From NCBI GenBank assembly GCA_934645275.1, contig CAKUDW010000004.1:1-30105 (forward strand): a stretch of 30,105 nt of DNA. The letters are read 5' to 3'. The notes under the pieces were generated by a model that was given only the letters and a program-made list of their open reading frames with translations, ran no database searches and was not told the DNA's origin. This document shows positions 1 to 7,159 of the stretch, piece by piece. The position numbers and the translations under genes were made by a program. The DNA comes from an uncultured Clostridia bacterium. GTDB lineage: Bacteria; Bacillota_A; Clostridia; Christensenellales; Aristaeellaceae. Each line of letters opens with the position of its first letter. Position 1 is the stretch's first letter.

Positions 1-193
1 CCTTACTGCATATATCCGCCATATACAGTTCCACACCATCGGAAAGCATCTGCGGTCGATTAGACGTCGGATGAATCTGCGGGTTCATGCTATCTATCGC
101 AATTACCCGATCAAAACGTTTCACCAAGCCGGCCGAAATTGCACACCCAATAAAACCAGCTCCACCCGTTACGATACAAGTATTACCTTTCAT
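1..193 (-). CDS. NAD-dependent sugar epimerase/dehydratase, N-terminal part (cut by window edge)
   Basis: About 64 residues are visible from an ATG at 193. They read MKGNTCIVTGGAGFIGCAIS and continue to a VIAID segment, the start of a Rossmann fold with the TGGAGFIG dinucleotide-binding loop of the extended SDR family (RmlB, GalE and relatives). The aspartate after VIAI would bind the adenine ribose of NAD. The start overlaps the last 11 bases of the preceding SDR gene, so the two are probably translationally coupled, and the gene is the last visible member of the dTDP-sugar operon. The substrate cannot be told from this fragment; a second nucleotide-sugar dehydratase or epimerase is the natural guess. 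The fold is secure, the function is not. Confidence 0.8.
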   Translation of the reverse strand, partial: MKGNTCIVTGGAGFIGCAISAGLVKRFDRVIAIDSMNPQIHPTSNRPQMLSDGVELYMADICSK

Positions 194-1034
194 TATGTTC
201 CACACTTCTCATTACTTTCTTTATCTTTTCAGCATCTCCCCATACGCCCGGTGAATCATACGGGCGATCCGGGAAAGCCCCATATTGCAAACGTATTTTT
301 AGTCCCCTTCTTTGAATAAAACTCTCTACCTCCTCTGCAAGACTGACCGGTTCGCCCGTGCAGCAGTTGATGATTCCAAGTATTTCATCCTGCATGATGC
401 ACGCCGCCAGCAGCCGTCCCAACTCATCGACACTGATAAAGTCGTACTTGTTCTTCCCACTGGTGAATGGAAATAATTCCTGTCCGCGCTCATTTGCGGC
501 CACAATTTTACCGAAAATAGATGCACTGCGTGCATCATCCCCGTAAATATAATAGGCACGCAACCACTGGACCTTAACATCCGTATCTTTGAACATGGCA
601 AAGACTGCCCGTCTCAGTGCATCTTTGGCAATGCCATAAAGACTGATTGGATTGCATGGCGTATTTTCATCAATTGCGCCTTCCCAATATCCCACTTCAT
701 GCATTGTGCCCATCACGGCTATCTGTCGCAATCCTTCACTGGTAATCTGCCTGATGAAATGATAATGATCCGAAAGGCACTCCATATGCTTATCCGAATT
801 ATGCACAAAACCGTCACGCCAAGCAAGATGGATACAGGCATCCGGTTTGTTTAGCCGTTCAAACAAACCAGGTTCTTTAGAAAAAATATCTTCTTCAACG
901 CGTATCGCTCGGGCATCTACGCCTTCGAGCCGAATATCAGCGGCAATTACCTCCGCCCCCATATCGAGTAGGGCCGTTACCACATGGCGTCCAATATATC
1001 CGCCCGCACCCGTTACAAGAATTCTCTTTGACAT
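183..1034 (-). CDS. NAD(P)-dependent nucleotide-sugar epimerase/reductase (extended SDR)
   Basis: The protein has 283 residues from the ATG at 1034, which follows an AGGAGA ribosome binding site; an upstream in-frame Met at 1076 overlaps rmlB and has no good site. It has a glycine-rich loop GAGGYIG (9-15) and the active-site pair Y133/K137 in YGIAK, preceded by an MGTMHEVGYWEG segment where the catalytic Ser/Thr lies. It resembles extended SDRs that reduce or epimerise dTDP-4-keto-6-deoxyhexoses (such as fucofuranose or 6-deoxytalose dehydrogenases) rather than RmlD. It lies 16 bases after rmlB, so a 4-keto reductase acting on the RmlB/RmlC product is a reasonable inference. By eye its GC content is lower than that of the genes to its right. 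Confidence 0.85.
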   Translation of the reverse strand: MSKRILVTGAGGYIGRHVVTALLDMGAEVIAADIRLEGVDARAIRVEEDIFSKEPGLFERLNKPDACIHLAWRDGFVHNSDKHMECLSDHYHFIRQITSEGLRQIAVMGTMHEVGYWEGAIDENTPCNPISLYGIAKDALRRAVFAMFKDTDVKVQWLRAYYIYGDDARSASIFGKIVAANERGQELFPFTSGKNKYDFISVDELGRLLAACIMQDEILGIINCCTGEPVSLAEEVESFIQRRGLKIRLQYGAFPDRPYDSPGVWGDAEKIKKVMRSVEHNER

Positions 1035-1050
1035 GGCGTTCTTCTCCTTT

Positions 1051-2070
1051 TTACCGGTTTCCATACATTTTCTCATAATAATTCTGATATTCGCCAGAAA
1101 TAATCGTTTCCCACCACTCGCGGTTATCGAGATACCACTTTATCGTCTTTTTTATGCCGTCCGCAAACTTCGTTTCCGGCAGCCAGCCGAGCTCGCTGTG
1201 AATCTTAGTGGGATCGATGGCGTAGCGCCTATCGTGGCCCTTGCGATCCGCCACATGCGTAATCAGGCTCTCGGGCTTGCCCAGCTCGCGGCAGATGAGC
1301 TTCACGATATCTATATTGCGCATCTCGTTGTGTCCGCCAATGTTATACACCTCGCCCACGCGACCCTGATGAATTACCAGATCGATCGCGCGGCAATGAT
1401 CCTCCACATACAGCCAGTCGCGCACGTTCAGGCCCTCGCCGTACACAGGTAGCGGCTTATCGTTGAGCGCGTTGGCAATCATCAGCGGGATCAGCTTCTC
1501 CGGGAACTGATAGGGGCCGTAGTTGTTCGAGCAGCGCGAAATGCTCACCGGCAGGCCAAAGGTACGGTAGTACGCCAGCACCAGCAGATCCGCCGAAGCC
1601 TTCGAGGCCGAATAGGGGCTGGAAGTGTGAATCGGCGTTTCCTCTGTAAAGAACAGGTCGGGCCGGTCGAGCGGCAGATCGCCGTAGACCTCGTCCGTAG
1701 ATACCTGGTGATAGCGGCAAATGCCGTATTTGCGGCATGCATCCATCAGCGTCTGCGTGCCGAGTATGTTCGTCTTCAGGAAAATGCCTGGATCTTCGAT
1801 GGAGCGATCCACGTGGCTCTCGGCCGCAAAATTCACCACCATGTCCGGGTGCTCCTGTTCAAAGAGCGCGAAAACCGCCTCGCGATCGCAGATATCCGCC
1901 TTCACGAAACGAAAATTCGGCGCGTCCATGATAGACTTCAGCGTGGACAGATTGCCCGCGTAGGTCAGCTTGTCCAGACAGATAATTCGGTAATCCGGAT
2001 GCGCCTTCAGCATGTGGAAGATGAAATTGCTGCCGATAAAACCGGCGCCGCCCGTAACGATGATAGTCAT
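1051..2070 (-). CDS. rmlB: dTDP-glucose 4,6-dehydratase
   Basis: Converts dTDP-D-glucose to dTDP-4-keto-6-deoxy-D-glucose in the cytoplasm, the committed step to dTDP-6-deoxyhexoses. The 339 residues are normal length for RmlB. Visible motifs are the NAD loop GGAGFIG (7-13), the dehydratase motif STDEVYG (124-130) with the catalytic Asp-Glu pair, and YSASK (153-157) with the Tyr and Lys of the SDR active site, followed by the family segment SRCSNNYGPYQFPEKLIP. The ATG follows AAAAAGGAGAG. It sits 14 bases after rmlC in the order rmlA-rmlC-rmlB. Confidence 0.97.
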   Translation of the reverse strand: MTIIVTGGAGFIGSNFIFHMLKAHPDYRIICLDKLTYAGNLSTLKSIMDAPNFRFVKADICDREAVFALFEQEHPDMVVNFAAESHVDRSIEDPGIFLKTNILGTQTLMDACRKYGICRYHQVSTDEVYGDLPLDRPDLFFTEETPIHTSSPYSASKASADLLVLAYYRTFGLPVSISRCSNNYGPYQFPEKLIPLMIANALNDKPLPVYGEGLNVRDWLYVEDHCRAIDLVIHQGRVGEVYNIGGHNEMRNIDIVKLICRELGKPESLITHVADRKGHDRRYAIDPTKIHSELGWLPETKFADGIKKTIKWYLDNREWWETIISGEYQNYYEKMYGNR

Positions 2071-2084
2071 ATGTTCTCTCCTTT

Positions 2085-2645
2085 TTATATCTCGCCGTAA
2101 ACGAAGTTGCAGTCGCTGTCCTTTAGCCGCGGGGAAGAAATGTCCTTCTGAGAGAGCACCGGATCAGTCACGCCCCATTCCACGCCGATGTCCGGATCGT
2201 TGAACTGAATGCCGCGATCGCATTCCTTGCTGTACAGATTATCCACCTTGTAGCAAAATTCCACATCGTCCGTCAGCGTAACGAAGCCATGGCCAAAGCC
2301 GCGGGGAATGAAGAGCATGCGCTTATTTTCCGCAGACAGCTCCACTCCAACCCACTTCTTATAGGTAGGCGAGCCCTTGCGCAGATCCACAGCCACATCC
2401 AGCACCGCACCGCGCGTCACGCGCACCAGCTTCGCCTGCGCCATCGGCGCATTCTGGAAATGAATGCCGCGCAGCGTACCCTTCTGGGCCGTGAACGACT
2501 GGTTATCCTGCACAAACACATTGTCGATGCCCATGTCCGCAAAGACCTTTGTGGAATAAGTTTCCATGAAATAACCGCGATAATCGCCGAACACCTTCGG
2601 CTCAATGATATACACGCCCTCAAGCGCGGTCGCTATCTTTTCCAT
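2085..2645 (-). CDS. rmlC: dTDP-4-dehydrorhamnose 3,5-epimerase
   Basis: Epimerises C3 and C5 of dTDP-4-keto-6-deoxyglucose, giving the L-configured precursor of rhamnose. The 186-residue cupin starts at the ATG at 2645 behind AGGTGAGG, two bases after the rmlA stop. A longer in-frame reading to 2750 lies inside rmlA and has no site. The catalytic base is His62 in LRGIHFQN, the Tyr132 region is FCYKVDN, and the LSQKD motif near 164-168 holds the Asp that partners the histidine in this family. The presence of RmlC argues that the pathway product is an L-sugar. Confidence 0.96.
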   Translation of the reverse strand: MEKIATALEGVYIIEPKVFGDYRGYFMETYSTKVFADMGIDNVFVQDNQSFTAQKGTLRGIHFQNAPMAQAKLVRVTRGAVLDVAVDLRKGSPTYKKWVGVELSAENKRMLFIPRGFGHGFVTLTDDVEFCYKVDNLYSKECDRGIQFNDPDIGVEWGVTDPVLSQKDISSPRLKDSDCNFVYGEI

Positions 2646-2647
2646 AA

Positions 2648-3535
2648 TTAATACCTCACCTTTCCATCTGCCACGGCCCGGAGATGCGCGCCATAGGGAC
2701 TCTTGCCGTAGCGCTCCGCCGATTCCAGCAGCTTTTCGCGGGATATCCACGCGTTGCGATAGGCAATCTCCTCGGGCGCGGAAATTTTGATGCTCTGGCG
2801 CTGCTCGATCATGCGCACGAAATCCGCTGCATCCACCAGCGAATCCATGGTGCCGGTATCCAGCCAGGCATAGCCGCGGCCCAACAGCTGCACATCCAGC
2901 AGTCCGCGCTGGAGATACATATCATTGAGCGTGGTAATTTCCAGCTCGCCGCGCGCGGAGGGCTGCACTGCATGCGCCAACGCACTCACGCCCGCCGGGT
3001 AGAAATACAGGCCGGTAATGGCGTAGTTGCTCTTGGGCTGCTTCGGCTTTTCCTCCACTGAAATCACTTTGCCGCTTTCATCGAATTCCACGATGCCGAA
3101 GCGCTCCGGATCGGACACATAGTAGCCGAACACCGTAGCGCGGCCATCCTGCTCCGCATTGGCGACGGACTGACGCAGCGTAGTGCCAAAGCCGTTGCCA
3201 TAGAAAATATTATCGCCCAGCACCATCGCACAGGCGTCGTCCCCAATAAACTCCTCACCCAGCAGGAAAGCCTGTGCCAGGCCGTCCGGCGAGGGCTGCA
3301 CCTTATATTCCAGATGAATGCCGAACTGGTCGCCATTCCCCAGCAAATGCTCAAATCTGGGCGTATCTTCCGGCGTGGAAATAATCAGAATGTCGCGTAT
3401 TCCCGCCAGCATCAGGGTGGAAAGCGGATAATAGATCATCGGCTTATCGTATACCGGAAGCAACTGCTTGCTGGTCACCATGGTGAGCGGATACAGCCGC
3501 GTACCCGCACCGCCCGCCAGAACGATTCCCTTCAT
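2648..3535 (-). CDS. rmlA: Glucose-1-phosphate thymidylyltransferase
   Basis: Joins glucose-1-phosphate and dTTP to give dTDP-glucose, the entry step of the operon's sugar pathway. The 295 residues are usual length. The nucleotide-binding motif [11 protein letters not shown] (8-18), the [12 protein letters not shown] segment (22-33) and VLGDNIFYG (105-113), with the metal-binding Asp at 108, are all intact. The ribosome binding site is weak and poorly spaced (a GAGAT tract, with AAAGGG further out), unlike the other genes here, so it may depend on translation of the gene before it. It follows the small glycosyltransferase-like gene by 31 bases. Confidence 0.97.
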   Translation of the reverse strand: MKGIVLAGGAGTRLYPLTMVTSKQLLPVYDKPMIYYPLSTLMLAGIRDILIISTPEDTPRFEHLLGNGDQFGIHLEYKVQPSPDGLAQAFLLGEEFIGDDACAMVLGDNIFYGNGFGTTLRQSVANAEQDGRATVFGYYVSDPERFGIVEFDESGKVISVEEKPKQPKSNYAITGLYFYPAGVSALAHAVQPSARGELEITTLNDMYLQRGLLDVQLLGRGYAWLDTGTMDSLVDAADFVRMIEQRQSIKISAPEEIAYRNAWISREKLLESAERYGKSPYGAHLRAVADGKVRY

Positions 3536-3566
3536 TAAAATCTCAACCGCCCTTTCATTCGTACTT

Positions 3567-4049
3567 TCAGCGTTCCATCGCCTTCAAAAGCGCCGCCAGA
3601 TAGGCAAAAGTTTCCTCTTCGATGCTGATCTGTCCGTGCGGAATCAGCCGAAGCGGGATATGTCTTTTCTTCATAATATCCAGCCGGCTCGCCTCGTCCA
3701 TCGCAGCTACCAGCACCGCCCCGTCTATGCCGTCGGGAAGCTCATCCCCGGCGCACAGTGTCACGGCCACAGGCAGAGCCCGCGCCCGCGCCGCCGAGAG
3801 CCATGCGGCCGCGCCGCTCACGCGCACCAGATGCAGCGCATCCGGATGCTCTCCGTCCAGTACCCGCTCGATTTCAGCCGGCTCCGGCCGGGCCTGCCTA
3901 TGCACCGGCATGGTCCCAATCACGGCCGCGCCGCGCTTCACTCCGCCCTGCGTCAGCACACTGACGCGGTGTCCCGCCAGCTGCGCCATTTGCGCCAGCT
4001 GAAGCGCCTGTGTTTCCGCACCCGCGTCCGTTATGTACAGCAGCTTCAT
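3567..4049 (-). CDS. Small Rossmann-fold protein resembling a GT4 glycosyltransferase N-terminal half
   Basis: The 160-residue product starts at an ATG overlapping the GT2 stop (ATGA junction) behind AGGAG with 7-base spacing, so it is clearly translated. The first 35 residues, [19 protein letters not shown] then [12 protein letters not shown], look like the first beta-alpha-beta unit of a GT-B/GT4 glycosyltransferase, where a sugar-nucleotide enzyme scans its acceptor. The C-terminal donor-binding half with its conserved E-x7-E motif is absent. It may be a stand-alone acceptor domain, a partner of the adjacent GT2, or a degenerate remnant. I do not recognise a characterised family of this size. 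Confidence 0.7.
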   Translation of the reverse strand: MKLLYITDAGAETQALQLAQMAQLAGHRVSVLTQGGVKRGAAVIGTMPVHRQARPEPAEIERVLDGEHPDALHLVRVSGAAAWLSAARARALPVAVTLCAGDELPDGIDGAVLVAAMDEASRLDIMKKRHIPLRLIPHGQISIEEETFAYLAALLKAMER

Positions 4050-5566
4050 ACGCCCGCTCCTATCCTGCGATACAGCGCCTCTGCGCGTGCATCCGGCTCC
4101 ACCTGCGTCAGGCGGCAAAAGGCCAGTCGCGTGCCCAACGCCGATGCAAACGCCTTGCCGAGCGCCAACCGAAGCTGCGCGTAAAGCTCGCCGTTGATGA
4201 AATCATAGCAACAGCGCATGTAATCAAACAACGTTTTCAACCATCCCCGAATATCCTCAAGCATGCGCCCAGCCTGCGCCGCGGGCTGCCAACCCTCCAA
4301 CGCAAGCGCCTGAAGCAGCGCCCAGCAATCCGCATCCAGCCAGTCAGGCTTTTCCTGCGGCAATGCGATCGCTTCATGCAGATAGCGCATTTCATCCAGA
4401 TACTCTTCAATGGCCGCCGCCGCATCATCCAGTGCAACCGGCGCAGACAAGCAGTTCAGCGCGTCATGACGCAGAAAGTCGTCCAGCAGCGCACAGGTCA
4501 GCAGCGCGTCCGGAACGACCTCCTCAAACCGCTGCGCCTCCACCGGAAAATCCTGAATGAGCGTCCTGATCGTCGTCACATCCTTGTAGGCGCGCCGTAG
4601 ATAGTACCACGCCGGGCGACAATGCGAATGAATAACCAGCTCGCGCCCAAGGAAACAGGTGCTATAGCCATCCCGAATCAATCGAAGCCCCAGTGCCAGA
4701 TCCTCGGCATAGTCGCCGGTATAAGGGTAGCGCCGCGCGGTTTCCGCGCGCATGAAACAGGCCACATCCGAAAGCTGCGCATTCCAGCGCAGCACGTTCG
4801 CGCTCCCGCCCTGCGGCATGACGTGCAGCGCATCCCGCTCGTAAGCGCCAATATCGCGATAGTGGCTCCAGGAAGCCGCGCGCTGGTAAAGGTCTGCATC
4901 GCGCCGCGGAAATTCCGCACAGGATACCGCGGCGATTTCCTTGCGATGCGTCAGCGCCAGATACATATTATATAGCCAGAAGCGCGACGTGGGCATCGCG
5001 TCCTGCGTCATCACCATCAAATATTCGCCCGTTGCCTGCGCCACGCCCAGGTTTCGCGCATGCGAATGGCTAAATTCCTCATGCGGAAGCCGTACCAGCT
5101 TTGCGCCATGCGTCCGCGCAAGCGCCAGCGTCTGATCCGAGCTTCCAGAATCCACCACAACGATTTCGACGCGATCAAACCCACGCTGCGCGCGCAGCGC
5201 CTGCAGCAGACATTCAAATTCCGCGCCCGCGTTCCAGGTGGGAATCACAACCGATACGCCGCCGCTTACAATTGCCAGGTCGCCGCCATCCTCGCGCACA
5301 TAGGGGATTGCAGGATCTTCCCACTGCACATTCCCTGCCTGCGGCAAGGACGCGTCCCCCGCACGCCGGATGCGCCGCACAACCCGCGCAAACCGGCTGG
5401 ATTCCTCCGCCGTGCCGGCAAAGCCGAGCAGCCGCTTCCACGCATTGCGCGTCTCCCCTTGCGTCAGGCGCTGCGTGCGCCCCCGGCGACACTCGACGCG
5501 CCGAAGCGCATAGCTCACTGCTGCATCCGCCCCGCCTGGCTGCAACTGGTTTTCAATCGTTTCCAT
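4046..5566 (-). CDS. GT2 family glycosyltransferase (rhamnosyltransferase-like) with N-terminal extension
   Basis: Likely moves a dTDP-6-deoxyhexose onto a cell-surface glycan or lipid. I chose the ATG at 5566 (506 aa) because it follows CGGAGATATTT; a Met at 5605 has no site. Residues 1-103 are an Arg-rich extension of unknown role. The GT-A fold begins near 104 with VSVVIPTWN, followed by VDSGSSDQT (about 138-145) and EEFSHSHARNLG, which is typical of bacterial rhamnosyltransferases, then a metal-binding QDAMP where others have DxD (188-192). A helical C-terminal region of about 150 residues follows. It is the first gene of the rml operon, consistent with rhamnose or a related sugar as donor. 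Confidence 0.88.
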   Translation of the reverse strand: METIENQLQPGGADAAVSYALRRVECRRGRTQRLTQGETRNAWKRLLGFAGTAEESSRFARVVRRIRRAGDASLPQAGNVQWEDPAIPYVREDGGDLAIVSGGVSVVIPTWNAGAEFECLLQALRAQRGFDRVEIVVVDSGSSDQTLALARTHGAKLVRLPHEEFSHSHARNLGVAQATGEYLMVMTQDAMPTSRFWLYNMYLALTHRKEIAAVSCAEFPRRDADLYQRAASWSHYRDIGAYERDALHVMPQGGSANVLRWNAQLSDVACFMRAETARRYPYTGDYAEDLALGLRLIRDGYSTCFLGRELVIHSHCRPAWYYLRRAYKDVTTIRTLIQDFPVEAQRFEEVVPDALLTCALLDDFLRHDALNCLSAPVALDDAAAAIEEYLDEMRYLHEAIALPQEKPDWLDADCWALLQALALEGWQPAAQAGRMLEDIRGWLKTLFDYMRCCYDFINGELYAQLRLALGKAFASALGTRLAFCRLTQVEPDARAEALYRRIGAGV

Positions 5567-5800
5567 AAATATCTCCGAATCGTCCGCCTCAGTTCCCGAC
5601 TGCATCGCTTCAGATTCAAACCATATCGTTGTCTTTATTTCATCTGGTCACGTCCGCGCCCCTCTTCAAAGAGATCCGCCAGGCAATAAAACTACTCCGG
5701 CCCGAAACGCGAAAAACTCCGGTTTCGTCCGCACCGCACGGATATTAAAGGCGCGGTACGCCTTGCCGCCGGGTGCAGGCAGTGGCACGTATCCTAGTAT
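5567..5800 (-). other. Untranslated leader of the glycosyltransferase/rml operon
   Basis: About 230 bases lie between the predicted transcription start and the GT2 start codon. I see no gene here. There are small perfect hairpins: AAGGCG/CGCCTT at 5748-5764 (loop of 5) and CGAAAC/GTTTCG at 5703-5727 (loop of 13). I could not match the leader to a known riboswitch or T-box, and no terminator-like stem with a T run is evident. It may allow post-transcriptional control but nothing proves it. Confidence 0.4.
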
Positions 5801-5805
5801 ACTGT

Positions 5806-5834
5806 ATTCTATCATATATCCGAAATGATTTCAA
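5806..5834 (-). promoter_or_regulatory. Sigma-A-type promoter of the glycosyltransferase/rml operon
   Basis: On the minus strand, TTGAAA (5829-5834) and TAGAAT (5806-5811) are separated by exactly 17 bases. A second -10-like TATACT lies a few bases downstream. A run of 14 T on this strand (5852-5865) sits 17 bases upstream of the -35 box, where A/T tracts can act as UP elements or bend DNA. No other good promoter was found in front of the GT2 gene. Confidence 0.75.
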
Positions 5835-5851
5835 GTCGGGGCCTATCACAG

Positions 5852-5865
5852 AAAAAAAAAAAAAA
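5852..5865. repeat. Poly(A) tract of 14 bases
   Basis: Fourteen consecutive A on the plus strand lie between the SDR terminator and the rml-operon promoter. This is the longest homopolymer I noticed in the window and would be prone to slippage. Its distance upstream of the -35 box suits an UP-like element. Confidence 0.8.
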
Positions 5866-5926
5866 CGCGCTGTAAATCTAATGTAAAATTGGTTTTTTGC
5901 CTTCAAAATGCTCCAAAAAGAACGTG

Positions 5927-5977
5927 AAAATGCCGCTGCGCCGCCAAATCATCTATGATCGAGCGGCGCAAGGCGGC
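5927..5977 (-). terminator. Probable terminator of the SDR gene
   Basis: The minus-strand RNA would form GCCGC, a 2-base bulge, and TGCGCCGC, pairing with GCGGCGCA and GCGGC across an 18-base loop that itself contains ATCAT/ATGAT. The 13-bp stem is followed by ATTTT. The T run is short, so termination may be partial. It lies about 40 bases after the SDR stop. Confidence 0.6.
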
Positions 5978-6017
5978 CTTGCAGTCATTCAATGCAGTTT
6001 ATTCCATCAGCGTTGCT

Positions 6018-6818
6018 TTACGGACGCAGTCCCATACCGCCCTCCAGCGTGAGCGTTTCGCCGGACATATACTTGAAATCCGGCGAGGCCAACTGCACGC
6101 ATACGCGGCCGATTTCGGCTTCCGCATCGCCAAAATGCCCCATGGGCGGCGTCTTCACATTGGCCGCAAAGGCCTCTGGATAGGCGCTCTGAAACTGCTC
6201 GAGTTGCGCCGTCCACGCCAATGGGCAGACGACGTTCACATTGACGCCATCCTTTCCCCATTCCGTAGCCGCGACGCGCGACAGCCCGCGAATGCCCTCC
6301 TTTGCCGCGGCATAGGCGCACTGCCCCGCATTGCCAAACAGTCCTGCGCCAGAGGCGAAATTAATCACGCTGCCACGCGAGCGCACGAGATGTGGATAGC
6401 AGGCCTTCATATAATAGAAGGTGGCGTAGAGCCCGGAATACAGCGTCAGATCCAACTGGGCGGTGGTGTGCTCCACGAGCGGCACGCCGGAAGCCGACGC
6501 CTGCGCGTTGTTGACGAGCACCTGTATACCGCCGAAGGCTTCCACCGCGCGCCGAACAACTTCATTCACCAGCGCCTCGTTGTCCGCGCCTGCGCATACA
6601 TCGGCCTGAATGGGCAGCACGCGCACGCCGTACTTGCCCTCAAGCTCATCCCTTGCATCCTCCAACTTGCGCGGATTGCGCCCGGTAATAACCAGATTCG
6701 CACCCTCCGCCGCATAGGCGTTCGCCACGCCATAGCCGATGGAACCGCAGCGGCCGTCGCTGAGCACGGCGCGCCCCGCACCGGTGATAATCGCAGTTTT
6801 TCCCTTCAAAAAGCTCAT
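6018..6818 (-). CDS. Classical SDR oxidoreductase
   Basis: A 266-residue NAD(P)-dependent short-chain dehydrogenase. The catalytic residues are Ser156 (NFASGAG), Tyr169 and Lys173 (YAAAK), and NNAQ (103-106) replaces the usual NNAG. The cofactor loop at 12-28 is unusual: instead of a compact TGxxxGIG, about eight residues (AVLSDGRC) are inserted before GSIGYG. The start follows GAAGGGGGCG. It has its own promoter and terminator, between the sugar catabolic operon and the rml operon. It may oxidise a deoxysugar, sugar lactone precursor or polyol, but the substrate cannot be read from the sequence. I am confident of the family and not of the function. Confidence 0.9.
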   Translation of the reverse strand: MSFLKGKTAIITGAGRAVLSDGRCGSIGYGVANAYAAEGANLVITGRNPRKLEDARDELEGKYGVRVLPIQADVCAGADNEALVNEVVRRAVEAFGGIQVLVNNAQASASGVPLVEHTTAQLDLTLYSGLYATFYYMKACYPHLVRSRGSVINFASGAGLFGNAGQCAYAAAKEGIRGLSRVAATEWGKDGVNVNVVCPLAWTAQLEQFQSAYPEAFAANVKTPPMGHFGDAEAEIGRVCVQLASPDFKYMSGETLTLEGGMGLRP

Positions 6819-6904
6819 GATGACGCCCCCTTCACCCTGTTCAATGTGTTGCCGAATGCGGGCAGTTTACCCAGATTATGGCCTTTGTCCCACCCGGCAT
6901 ATTC

Positions 6905-6933
6905 AGTATAGCAGGCAAATCGCATTTCGTAAA
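6905..6933 (-). promoter_or_regulatory. Candidate promoter of the SDR gene
   Basis: The minus strand has TATACT (6905-6910) preceded, after 17 bases, by TTTACG (6928-6933). The -10 box is good and the -35 box weak (4 of 6), which suits an activated or regulated promoter. The adjoining inverted repeat at 6933-6947 touches the -35 element. Confidence 0.5.
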
Positions 6934-6956
6934 TTGATATCATCAATAAATAATTG

Positions 6957-6981
6957 CATATTATTTTGTTTTTATAATATG
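6957..6981. repeat. AT-rich inverted repeat upstream of the SDR promoter
   Basis: CATATTAT and ATAATATG form a perfect 8-bp inverted repeat around a 9-base spacer. Being nearly all A/T it is more plausible as a protein-binding site than as a stable RNA hairpin. Confidence 0.5.
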
Positions 6982-7042
6982 TCGTTTCTACGCTCAGCCA
7001 GCTCTATTCACATTGTAAATCCTCCGTCGACGCGCAGCGCAA

Positions 7043-7080
7043 TGCGGGCAGCTATGGCGAATCGCCGATGGCTGCCCGCA
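7043..7080. repeat. Strong GC-rich inverted repeat beyond the operon terminator
   Basis: TGCGGGCAGC and GCTGCCCGCA form a perfect 10-bp stem enclosing a second small stem GGCG/CGCC. It begins only seven bases past the terminator hairpin at 7088-7127. On the minus strand it has no T run. On the plus strand it is followed by TAAATAA. It may be a back-up terminator, a 3'-end protecting structure or a protein-binding site. Confidence 0.6.
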
Positions 7081-7127
7081 TAAATAACCCCCATCAAGAA
7101 GCGGCAAAAACCGTTTCCTGATGGGGG
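7081..7127 (-). terminator. Rho-independent terminator of the sugar catabolic operon
   Basis: The minus-strand RNA pairs CCCCCATCA with TGATGGGGG (9 bp, perfect), with an inner stem of GAA/TTC and CGG/CCG steps and a small loop, followed by TTATTTA. It lies 33 bases after the last gene of the operon, which fixes the operon end. Confidence 0.88.
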
Positions 7128-7159
7128 AAAGGGAACTAACGCGCTATTTGGAGCCGCGA

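Larger units (their letters stand above)
6819..7042 (-). other. Leader and upstream control region of the SDR gene
   Basis: This non-coding stretch holds the predicted SDR promoter (6905-6933), an inverted repeat ATTGATATCATCAAT at 6933-6947 directly against the -35 box, and an AT-rich perfect inverted repeat CATATTAT/ATAATATG at 6957-6981 (9-base loop). The layout looks like one or two operator sites. The leader is about 80 bases. No small gene with a credible ribosome binding site was found. Confidence 0.5.

Noticed and set aside
5567..5800. A known riboswitch or T-box in the rml operon leader
   Set aside because: No T-box sequence, no recognised aptamer core and no antiterminator/terminator pair could be identified by reading.
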